Assembly (NCBI GenBank): GCA_937893485.1
Contig: CALBJL010000064.1
Location: forward strand, 1 to 12,969
Direction of reading: 5' to 3'
Source of the DNA: an uncultured bacterium
GTDB lineage: Bacteria; Bacillota; Clostridia; Lachnospirales; Lachnospiraceae
DNA length: 12,969 nt
Shown here: positions 6,750 to 12,969 of the stretch, one piece after another
Numbering within the stretch: position 1 is the first letter of the stretch
How the letters are laid out: every line of letters begins with the position of its first letter
Notes under the pieces: model-generated
The model's database searches: none
The model's input: only the letters and a program-made list of their open reading frames with translations
Told to the model about the DNA's origin: nothing
Program-made: the position numbers and the translations under genes

Positions 6750-6782
6750 AGCGGCGCAGCCCTATAAAAGGCAGTCGCTCTG
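6747..6782 (+). other. Stem-loop in the dctP 5' leader
   Basis: CAGAGCG (6747-6753) pairs perfectly with CGCTCTG (6776-6782). G6754-T6775 and C6755-G6774 can extend the stem, and GCC (6759-6761) can pair with GGC (6770-6772) inside. It starts about 15 nt from the predicted 5' end. No T-run follows, so it is not a terminator. A 5' hairpin of this kind may protect the mRNA of the abundant binding protein from decay, or the structure may have another control role. Confidence 0.5.
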
Positions 6783-6821
6783 GACGAAAAAACTAACTAC
6801 TATATTTAGGGAGGACAAACA

Positions 6822-7958
6822 ATGAAAAAGAGATTAGTTTCACTGATGCTCGTGGGAGCTATGGCATTTTCTATGACAGCATGTGGACTGAAGGCAGAGG
6901 AGCCTGCAGCAGATGACAGCCAGACAGAGGAGCCTGCAGCGGATGATGCCGCAGCAGATGATGCAGCAACAGACGATACAGCAGCGGATGACGCAGCAGC
7001 AGACGATACAGCTGCCGATGCAGCAGCAGCCGGTGATCCCGCAGTTACATTAGTAATGGCAGAGGTAAACCCGTTAGACACCATCGTAGGACAGATGGAC
7101 AGCAAGTTCAAAGAGGAGGTTGAGAGACTTTCCGGCGGATCTATCACCATCGACCTTCAGGCATCCGGTGTACTTGGATCTGAGAACGATGTCTTAGATG
7201 CAATGCTCGGTGGAGCAGGAACGATCCAGATGTCACGTATTTCCGCATTCGCATTAACGAGCTACGGCGGAGAAAAGTCTTCATTACTTTCACTTCCTTA
7301 CACATGGGAGAGCAGAGAGCACTGGTGGAATTTCGCAGAGTCTGATCTGGCTCAAGAGTTCTTACAGGAGCCCTCAGAGAACGGTTCAGGTATCCGCGGA
7401 CTGTTCTACGGTGAGGAAGGCTTCCGTCACTTCTTCTCAAATCAGGAGCTGAAGGACATCAACAGCTTAAATGGCATGAAGATCCGTGTATCGAACGATC
7501 CGATCATGAACGGTCTGGTTGAAGGATTGGGAGCAAACCCGACAGTCGTAGATTTCGGTGAGTTATATTCCGCATTACAGACCGGTGTAGTTGACGCTGC
7601 TGAGCAGCCGATCGCAAACTACAAGTCAAATGCATTCCCTGAGGTTGCTAACAACCTGATCCTTGATGGACATACCTTAGGTGCTGTACAGGTTATCATC
7701 ACAGATGAGGCATGGGACAGCTTAACAGATGCACAGAAGGATGCTATGACAGAGGCAGGAAAGCTTGCATCTGCATTCTGTAAAGAGATCTCTGCATCTG
7801 CTGAGGCAGAGGTTCTTCAGGCATTAAAGGATGAGGGATGTAACGTAACAGAAGTATCTGATCTGACACCTTGGAAAGAGGCATGCCAGAAGGTTACAGA
7901 GGAGAACACAAAGGGACAGGAAGATCTGTATCAGCAGTTACTTGACTTTGCTAACTAA
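6822..7958 (+). CDS. dctP: TRAP transporter substrate-binding lipoprotein (DctP family)
   Basis: A 378-residue solute-binding protein. A lipoprotein signal peptide ends at the lipobox SMTAC, so Cys21 would be lipidated and the protein anchored outside the membrane. Residues 24-73 form an acidic Asp/Ala/Thr/Glu/Pro linker built from short repeats, after which the DctP fold begins near 75. The family core is clear in GMKIRVSNDPIMNGLVEGLGANP and DFGELYSALQTGVVDAAEQP. Arg222 in KIRV is the conserved arginine that binds a substrate carboxylate. DctP proteins are often named for C4-dicarboxylates, but the surrounding uronate genes indicate glucuronate, galacturonate or an unsaturated uronate. AGGGAGG at 6808-6814 is a strong ribosome site. 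A hairpin separates it from dctQ. Confidence 0.92.
   Translation: MKKRLVSLMLVGAMAFSMTACGLKAEEPAADDSQTEEPAADDAAADDAATDDTAADDAAADDTAADAAAAGDPAVTLVMAEVNPLDTIVGQMDSKFKEEVERLSGGSITIDLQASGVLGSENDVLDAMLGGAGTIQMSRISAFALTSYGGEKSSLLSLPYTWESREHWWNFAESDLAQEFLQEPSENGSGIRGLFYGEEGFRHFFSNQELKDINSLNGMKIRVSNDPIMNGLVEGLGANPTVVDFGELYSALQTGVVDAAEQPIANYKSNAFPEVANNLILDGHTLGAVQVIITDEAWDSLTDAQKDAMTEAGKLASAFCKEISASAEAEVLQALKDEGCNVTEVSDLTPWKEACQKVTEENTKGQEDLYQQLLDFAN
6897..7016 (+). repeat. Repeats coding the DctP acidic linker
   Basis: GAGGAGCCTGCAGC occurs twice exactly, at 6897-6910 and 6927-6940. From 6942 to 7016 there follow five imperfect 15-base units that encode Asp-Asp followed by Ala/Thr residues. Asp pairs fall at residues 41, 46, 51, 56 and 61, a strict five-residue period. 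Such DNA can change unit number by slippage, so linker length may vary between strains. Confidence 0.8.
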
Positions 7959-7994
7959 TAGAATTCTTCTCAAAAAGAATATGTGAGTGTGAAA

Positions 7995-8026
7995 TGGGCA
8001 CAGAGCCGTATCTGGCTCTGTGCTCA
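7995..8026 (+). terminator. Strong hairpin between dctP and dctQ, probably a leaky terminator or stabiliser
   Basis: A 13-pair stem (7995-8007 with 8014-8026, one wobble) encloses a six-base loop. The inner ten pairs, GCACAGAGCC with GGCTCTGTGC, are perfect. It is followed by TTGATTTT, a weak T-rich tail. Hairpins at this place in binding-protein transporter operons commonly let the binding protein be made in excess over the membrane subunits, by partial termination or by protecting the upstream mRNA. The same could apply here. Confidence 0.6.
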
Positions 8027-8070
8027 TTGATTTTAAAAAACAATGAACTAACAGGAAAGGAGAGTCAAAA

Positions 8071-8598
8071 ATGCCTGCTATTTTTGAAAAACTCGACAAA
8101 ATCCGTCCCTTCTATGATATGGTAGACAAAGCAGTGCTCGTGATCTGCAAGCTGTTACTGATCGCAGATATCATCATCACCAGCTATCAGGTAGTAGGAC
8201 GTTACGTTCCGTTTATTCCCGATCCGGCATGGACGGAGGAAACTATTCTGACATTGATGTCTTATATGGCAGTGCTGTCTGCCGCACTTGCGATCCGCCG
8301 CGGCGCGCATATCCGTATGACTGCGCTCGACCAGTATCTGCCCAAGGCATTTGTTAAAGCATTGGATATTCTGTCAGATGCTGCCGTGCTTGTACTGGCA
8401 GTTATCATGATGACTCAGGGCTGGACATATGCCAGAACGATTGGTGGCAAGGGTACTTATGTCAGCATGACATGGTTATCCAGATTTTGGATGTATTTTC
8501 CGGTATGCTTAGCCGGTATCGCAATGATCGTATTTGAGGTGGAGGCATTGTATACACATATCCGGTCATTCTTTGTGAAAGGAGGCGAGGAAGCATGA
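8071..8598 (+). CDS. dctQ: TRAP transporter small membrane subunit (DctQ family)
   Basis: This 175-residue protein has four hydrophobic segments at about 20-40, 57-75, 97-115 and 138-160, the normal DctQ topology. The family features W-x-EE (Trp54 to Glu57) and ALAIRRGAHIRM (72-83) are present. DctQ forms the integral membrane complex with the large subunit DctM and is needed for sodium-driven uptake from the binding protein. Its stop codon overlaps the dctM start in ATGA (8595-8598), which points to translational coupling and equal production of both subunits. AAAGGAGAG precedes ATG 8071. Confidence 0.92.
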   Translation: MPAIFEKLDKIRPFYDMVDKAVLVICKLLLIADIIITSYQVVGRYVPFIPDPAWTEETILTLMSYMAVLSAALAIRRGAHIRMTALDQYLPKAFVKALDILSDAAVLVLAVIMMTQGWTYARTIGGKGTYVSMTWLSRFWMYFPVCLAGIAMIVFEVEALYTHIRSFFVKGGEEA

Positions 8599-9899
8599 TT
8601 TTAGCAGCAGCATCTAATTCAACAGCGATCGCAGTTCTGCTGATCAGCTTTTTAGTAATGATCTTACTTCGTTTCCCGATTGCATATGCAGTTGGTCTTT
8701 CCTCTGTGTTTTGTCTTATGAGTCAGGGGCTTCCGCTCTCTACGCTCTGTCAGTTCATGGTAAAGGGTATCAGTTCTTTCTCATTGATGGCGGTGCCGTT
8801 CTTTATCACGATGGGTGTATTGATGGGTTCCGGTGGTATTTCTGAGAAGCTGATCGCACTGGCAGATGCCTGTGTAGGCTGGATGACCGGTGGTATGGCG
8901 ATGGTAAACATCGTAGCATCTTATTTCTTCGGTGGTATTTCCGGATCTGCATCCGCAGATACCGCATCACTGGGAACGATTCTGATTCCGATGATGGTAG
9001 AGCAGGGATATGATGATGATTTCTCTACCGCAGTTACAATTACATCTTCTTGTGAAGGTCTGTTAGTACCGCCGTCACACAACATGGTTATCTATGCGAC
9101 ATCCGCCGGTGGAATCTCCGTAGGAGCGCTGTTTCTCGCAGGATATCTCCCGGGTGCGTTACTTGCTGTTTCCCTGATGGTTGGATCATACATCATCTCC
9201 AAGAAACGCCATTATCCGAAAGGAGCAAAGTTCTCTCTGAAGAATCTTGGAAAACAGCTCAGCGTATCGTTCTGGGCGCTGGCAGCAGTTATCATCGTAG
9301 TAGTCGGCGTTGTAGGCGGCGCATTTACCGCTACCGAGTCCGCAGCGATCGCGGTTATTTACTCGCTGATCGTTTCTGTATTTATTTACAAGGGACTCGA
9401 CTGGAAGGGTGTATGGAATGTACTGGAGGACTGTGTCAATACACTGTCTATCGTATTGATCCTGATTTCTACTTCCGCAGTATTTGGAAACTGTCTGACC
9501 AGATTACATGTGCCGGATCTGGCTGCAACGGCTATCACGGATATCAGCTCGAACCCGTATGTTGTTGCATTACTGCTGAACCTGATACTGTTAGTGCTCG
9601 GATGTATCATGGATATGGCACCGATCATTCTGATCGCTACACCGATCCTGCTTCCGATCGCTACTGCGATTGGTATCTCGCCGATTCAGTTTGGTATCAT
9701 GATGGTATTGAACTGCGGCATTGGTCTGCTGACACCTCCGGTTGGAGCCGTGCTCTTTATCGGATCTGCGGTTGGCAAGGTTAAGATGGAGCGCGTTGTA
9801 AAGGCAACCCTGCCATTCTATCTGTGCATGATTATTACACTGTTACTGATTACATTTATTCCGGAGATCAGTATGTTGTTACCTGATTTACTCAATTAA
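8595..9899 (+). CDS. dctM: TRAP transporter large permease subunit (DctM family)
   Basis: A 434-residue, very hydrophobic protein with about eleven or twelve membrane segments, the standard size for DctM. Family motifs include FFGGISGSASADTASLGTIL (from about residue 111), SCEGLLVPPSHN, and LTPPVGAVLFIGSAVGK with TPPVG at 380-384. The two pseudo-repeat halves correspond to the ion-transporter fold that moves substrate with sodium. The gene overlaps dctQ by four bases. The substrate is inferred from the neighbours to be a uronate. The next gene, uxaB, begins 124 bases later, after a structured leader. Confidence 0.93.
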   Translation: MILAAASNSTAIAVLLISFLVMILLRFPIAYAVGLSSVFCLMSQGLPLSTLCQFMVKGISSFSLMAVPFFITMGVLMGSGGISEKLIALADACVGWMTGGMAMVNIVASYFFGGISGSASADTASLGTILIPMMVEQGYDDDFSTAVTITSSCEGLLVPPSHNMVIYATSAGGISVGALFLAGYLPGALLAVSLMVGSYIISKKRHYPKGAKFSLKNLGKQLSVSFWALAAVIIVVVGVVGGAFTATESAAIAVIYSLIVSVFIYKGLDWKGVWNVLEDCVNTLSIVLILISTSAVFGNCLTRLHVPDLAATAITDISSNPYVVALLLNLILLVLGCIMDMAPIILIATPILLPIATAIGISPIQFGIMMVLNCGIGLLTPPVGAVLFIGSAVGKVKMERVVKATLPFYLCMIITLLLITFIPEISMLLPDLLN

Positions 9900-9937
9900 C
9901 CATATGCGGTGCAACACGGTGATTGAAAAATAAAGAA

Positions 9938-10006
9938 AGTAGCCCTTAGCGACCGAAAGTTAAGGGCTACTGTATTATACAGAATTGTGAGACAATATCG
10001 TTTTTT
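9938..10006 (+). other. Structured leader before uxaB (three hairpins and a T-run)
   Basis: The first stem, 9938-9948 with 9961-9971, is eleven perfect pairs (AGTAGCCCTTA / TAAGGGCTACT) around a 12-base loop. AC/GT pairing inside that loop could extend it. It is followed by CTGTA-TTA-TACAG (9970-9982), then ATTGT-GAG-ACAAT (9984-9996), then six Ts (10001-10006). The strong stem has no T-run after it on this strand; its tail on the opposite strand is T-rich. The weak third stem plus the T-run could act as a leaky terminator or attenuator between the transporter genes and uxaBA. I saw no convincing promoter here. Confidence 0.45.
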
Positions 10007-10023
10007 GGGACTAGGAGGAAATT

Positions 10024-11367
10024 ATGGCAAAGGAAAGAGTAATACAGTTTGGTGAAGGTGGATTTCTTCGTGGATTTGTAGACTATTTTTTGTATAAACT
10101 GAATGAAAAAGAGGTTTGGGAAGGAAAAGTCGTGATCGTTCAGCCGATCGAAAAAGGTATGTGCGAGCTTTTGAGTTCCCAGAATTGTGAATATAATCTG
10201 TACCTGAGAGGTATTGAGAATGGACAGACTGTCAACGAGCGCACACATATCGATGTAATCAGCCGTTGTGTCAACCCGTACAAAGAGTTTGATGCTTATA
10301 TGGAGCTGGCAGCGAATCCGGATATGCGTTTTATCATTTCCAACACGACAGAGGCAGGTATCGAGTATCTCGGAACAGAGAAGCTGGAGGATCGTCCCGC
10401 AAAGTCTTATCCCGCAAAGCTGACACAGCTTTTATATAAGAGATATGAGTTGGGGCTGCCCGGATTTATCCTGATTCCGTGTGAGCTGATTGACAACAAC
10501 GCAGGCTTTTTGAAAGAGTATATTTTAAAATATGCAACGTTATGGGAACTGCCGGAAGGCTTTACAAAGTGGATCAATGAGGAATGTGATTTCTGTAATT
10601 CACTCGTAGACCGTATCGTGACCGGTTATCCGCGTGACGAGGCAGAGGAGCTCTGGAAAGAGATCGGTTATCAGGATAACTGCTTAGATACCGCAGAGAT
10701 TTTCCATCTGTGGGTGATCGAGGGACATCATGAGGATGAGCTTCCGTTTAACAAGGCAGGCTACAATATCGTATGGACAGACGATGTAAAACCGTACAAA
10801 AAGCGCAAAGTCCGCATCTTAAACGGTGGACATACATCGATGGTACTTGGTGCATATCTGTACGGACAGACGACAGTCGGCGAGTGCTTAAAGGACGAGA
10901 CCGTATCTGCATTCTTAAAGAAGTGTATCTTTGACGAGATCGTACCGACCCTTGGAAATACCGAGACGGACATCAATTTCGGAAAGGCAGTGTTAGAGCG
11001 TTTTTCTAATCCGTTTATCAAGCACATGCTGTTATCGATCGCATTGAACTCTGTCAGCAAATTCCAGGTACGTGTGTTGCCGACGATCCTTGAGTACAAG
11101 GAGAAATACGGTGCATATCCGCCGGCGCTGACCTTCTCTATGGCAGCACTGATCGCATTCTACCGTACCGACGATGCGAACGACGGTGAGGAGATCATGA
11201 AATTCATGAAGGATGCATCCGTGGCAGATATTATGGCACGCGAAGATTACTGGGGCGGCGATATTACAGAGATGACTCCGCTCGTAGAGGGGTACTACAA
11301 TCTGATTCAGGAAAAAGGAATGAAGGCTGCCTATGAGCAGGTTCTTTCCGAGAAAGAGGCTTATTAA
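10024..11367 (+). CDS. uxaB: Tagaturonate reductase (altronate oxidoreductase, UxaB)
   Basis: This 447-residue member of the mannitol dehydrogenase family reduces D-tagaturonate to D-altronate with NADH, the second step of galacturonate breakdown. It has the nucleotide-binding start VIQFGEGGFLRGF, then ISNTTEAGI, ILIPCELIDNN, and NSLVDRIVTGYP, which are UxaB hallmarks. The catalytic motif is KVRILNGGHT with Lys262, Asn267 and His270, the standard K-x4-N-x2-H spacing. It is somewhat shorter than E. coli UxaB (483 residues). AGGAGG at 10013-10018 is the ribosome site. The stop codon is only two bases before uxaA, so the two enzymes are translated together. Confidence 0.92.
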   Translation: MAKERVIQFGEGGFLRGFVDYFLYKLNEKEVWEGKVVIVQPIEKGMCELLSSQNCEYNLYLRGIENGQTVNERTHIDVISRCVNPYKEFDAYMELAANPDMRFIISNTTEAGIEYLGTEKLEDRPAKSYPAKLTQLLYKRYELGLPGFILIPCELIDNNAGFLKEYILKYATLWELPEGFTKWINEECDFCNSLVDRIVTGYPRDEAEELWKEIGYQDNCLDTAEIFHLWVIEGHHEDELPFNKAGYNIVWTDDVKPYKKRKVRILNGGHTSMVLGAYLYGQTTVGECLKDETVSAFLKKCIFDEIVPTLGNTETDINFGKAVLERFSNPFIKHMLLSIALNSVSKFQVRVLPTILEYKEKYGAYPPALTFSMAALIAFYRTDDANDGEEIMKFMKDASVADIMAREDYWGGDITEMTPLVEGYYNLIQEKGMKAAYEQVLSEKEAY

Positions 11368-11369
11368 AT

Positions 11370-12866
11370 ATGCAGGAATTTATCAAGATTAATGCTGCGG
11401 ACAACGTAGCCGTCGCACTGCGCGACTATGCAAAGGGGGAAACACTGTGTGTGGACGGCACAGAGGTGACTTTAGCGGAGGATATTGCCAGAGGACATAA
11501 GTTCACGCTGACAGACCTTGCAGCCGGAGCTGCCGTCATCAAATACGGTTTCCCGATCGGCTATACAAAAGAAGCGGTAGGAAAAGGCTGCCACATCCAT
11601 GTACACAATCTGAAAACCGGTCTGGGCGATGATCTTAGTTATGCTTATCATCCAGCAGCGGTGGCGGATCGTGTCTGTGATCTGCCGGAAAAGGACCGCT
11701 ATTTCATGGGATATGAGCGCACGGACGGAAAAGCAGGTGTCCGCAATGAGCTGTGGATTGTGCCGACAGTCGGCTGTGTCAATTCCATTGCCGGAGCGAT
11801 CGCAGCGCGGTGTCAGGATCTCAAATGCGACAATATCGAGGCAGTTGTCTCCTATTCCCACCCGTACGGATGTTCACAGATGGGTGAGGATCAGGAAAAT
11901 ACGAGAAAAGCGCTGGCAGGTCTGATCACGCATCCGAATGCGGGTGGAGTGCTCGTGCTCGGACTCGGCTGCGAGAATTCAAATATTGACGTATTAAAGC
12001 CGTATTTAGGTGATTATGATGAGAGCCGGGTACATTTTCTGGTATGTCAGGACGTAGAGGATGAGGTCGGAGAGGCTGTGAAGATCATGCAGGAGCTGGC
12101 AGAAAATGCCGCAAAGTGTGTGCGTACACAGGTTCCGGTCAGCAAGCTCGTGATCGGCATGAAGTGCGGCGGCTCTGACGGACTGAGCGGCATCACGGCA
12201 AATCCGATGGTCGGCGAGCTGTCCGATCTCGTGACGGGCGCAGGCGGCAGCACGATACTGACAGAAGTACCGGAGATGTTTGGCGCGGAGACGATTCTCA
12301 TGGATCGATGCGTAAATGAGGAAGTATTTGAAAAAACAGTCCATCTGATCAACGATTTTAAGGATTATTTCAGACGGCACAATCAGACGATCTATGAGAA
12401 TCCGTCGCCCGGAAACAAAAAGGGCGGAATCTCAACATTGGAGGATAAGGCACTCGGCTGTACGCAGAAGTCAGGATCTTCAAAGGTCGTGGATGTGCTG
12501 GCGTATGCACAGCCGGTCGAAAAAGCAGGACTCAACCTGCTCAGCGCACCGGGTAACGACCTTGTAGCGAGTACCGCACTCGCGGTCAGCGGCGCACAGA
12601 TCGTATTGTTTACGACCGGACGGGGCACGCCGTTTGCCAGTGCAGTACCGACGGTCAAGGTGTCATCAAATACACAGCTTTCCGAAAAGAAAAAGGGCTG
12701 GATCGATTTTAATGCCGGAAAATTATTAGAGGACGGCATGACTCTGGAGGAGCTCGGGCTGGAATTCTATGAATATGTGCTGACAGTCGCAAATGGTCAG
12801 AAGGTCAAGAGTGAGGATGCCGGATACAGAGATCTGGCGATCTTCAAGCAGGGCGTAACATTATAA
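11370..12866 (+). CDS. uxaA: Altronate dehydratase (UxaA)
   Basis: A 498-residue enzyme that dehydrates D-altronate to 2-keto-3-deoxygluconate, joining the galacturonate branch to KdgK and KdgA. An N-terminal SAF domain (about 10-80) ends near HIHVHNLKTGL. The large UxaA/GarD domain starts around YFMGYERTDGKAGVRNELWIVPTVGC (from residue 111). It contains VLGLGCENSN, the highly conserved KCGGSDGLSGITANP and ILTEVPEMFGAE. The family is metal dependent (Fe or Mn). The main alternative in this fold is galactarate dehydratase, but the adjacent uxaB and uxaC favour altronate. The ribosome site lies inside the end of uxaB. Confidence 0.92.
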   Translation: MQEFIKINAADNVAVALRDYAKGETLCVDGTEVTLAEDIARGHKFTLTDLAAGAAVIKYGFPIGYTKEAVGKGCHIHVHNLKTGLGDDLSYAYHPAAVADRVCDLPEKDRYFMGYERTDGKAGVRNELWIVPTVGCVNSIAGAIAARCQDLKCDNIEAVVSYSHPYGCSQMGEDQENTRKALAGLITHPNAGGVLVLGLGCENSNIDVLKPYLGDYDESRVHFLVCQDVEDEVGEAVKIMQELAENAAKCVRTQVPVSKLVIGMKCGGSDGLSGITANPMVGELSDLVTGAGGSTILTEVPEMFGAETILMDRCVNEEVFEKTVHLINDFKDYFRRHNQTIYENPSPGNKKGGISTLEDKALGCTQKSGSSKVVDVLAYAQPVEKAGLNLLSAPGNDLVASTALAVSGAQIVLFTTGRGTPFASAVPTVKVSSNTQLSEKKKGWIDFNAGKLLEDGMTLEELGLEFYEYVLTVANGQKVKSEDAGYRDLAIFKQGVTL

Positions 12867-12911
12867 CATTATATATAGAAGGAACGGACAAAAATAAGGA
12901 GGTAACGAGCA

Positions 12912-12969
12912 ATGAAAGCATTTATGGATAAGGACTTTTTACTGGATACAGACACTGCGAAAAAGCTGT
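12912..12969 (+). CDS. uxaC: Uronate isomerase (UxaC), N-terminal fragment
   Basis: Only 19 codons lie inside the window. The peptide MKAFMDKDFLLDTDTAKKL matches the conserved UxaC N-terminus (E. coli has FMTEDFLLDTEFARRL, from memory). UxaC isomerises glucuronate to fructuronate and galacturonate to tagaturonate, the first step that feeds both UxuB and UxaB. TAAGGAGGT at 12895-12903 is a near-perfect ribosome site eight bases before the ATG. The gene follows uxaA after 45 bases and continues past the end of the window. Confidence 0.85.
   Translation, partial: MKAFMDKDFLLDTDTAKKL

Noticed and set aside
6806..7150. Reverse-strand open frame rich in Ala and Ser opposite dctP
   Set aside because: It is the mirror of the GCA/GAT repeat that codes the DctP linker; the composition alone keeps the frame open.
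8043..8054. Sequence GAACTAACAGG before dctQ, resembling half of the operator
   Set aside because: Only one half-site is present with no symmetric partner and no nearby promoter, so it is likely chance.
9970..9982. TATTAT within CTGTATTATACAG considered as a -10 box for uxaB
   Set aside because: No acceptable -35 box lies 16-18 bases upstream; that place is occupied by the loop of the 11-pair stem.
12006..12380. Overlapping reverse-strand frames opposite uxaA
   Set aside because: They are antisense to the most conserved part of altronate dehydratase, lack ribosome sites, and reflect codon-bias shadows.
1..12969. tRNA or rRNA genes, CRISPR arrays, insertion sequences, catabolite-repression (cre) sites
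   Set aside because: I looked for each and saw no supporting sequence, such as cloverleaf genes, regularly spaced repeats, transposase frames, or a good TGWAANCGNTNWCA match at either promoter.

Overview
This window is a hexuronate and unsaturated-uronate catabolism locus from a Gram-positive anaerobe. All real genes lie on the + strand. Strong AGGAGG-type ribosome sites, promoters with 17-bp spacers, a TRAP-type importer with a lipoprotein binding subunit, and the protein sequences suggest Clostridia, most likely a Lachnospiraceae gut bacterium (Roseburia-like). The genus is my inference and cannot be fixed from the sequence alone.

Layout. (1) 1-338 is the 3' end of coaBC (coenzyme A synthesis). 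It is closed by a clear intrinsic terminator at 391-418. (2) A promoter at 421-449 with a palindromic operator at 463-474 starts a seven-gene run: kduI, kduD, kdgA/eda, kdgK, a small KdgF-like cupin, a GntR/FCD regulator and uxuB. Gaps between these genes are 18-56 nt. (3) A second promoter at 6698-6726, carrying two copies of the same operator, drives a tripartite TRAP transporter (dctP, dctQ, dctM). (4) After a 124-nt leader rich in stem-loops come uxaB and uxaA, then the first 19 codons of uxaC at the window edge.

How the genes work together. The TRAP system probably imports uronates. KdgF linearises unsaturated uronates, and KduI and KduD convert the product to 2-keto-3-deoxygluconate (KDG). 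Hexuronates isomerised by UxaC are reduced either by UxuB (fructuronate to mannonate) or by UxaB (tagaturonate to altronate). UxaA dehydrates altronate to KDG. The uxuA step, mannonate to KDG, is not in the window. KdgK phosphorylates KDG and KdgA cleaves KDPG to pyruvate and glyceraldehyde-3-phosphate.

The enzymes are members of known families; I did not find a wholly new system. The most informative unlabelled signal is regulatory. Three near-copies of a 12-bp palindrome, ideal form CTAACATGTTAG, sit at matching places in the two promoters. They plausibly define the binding site of the GntR/FCD regulator encoded inside the locus. Other points worth a look are several intergenic RNA hairpins, an Asp-Asp/Ala repeat linker in the transporter lipoprotein, and a one-residue insertion in the catalytic motif of UxuB.
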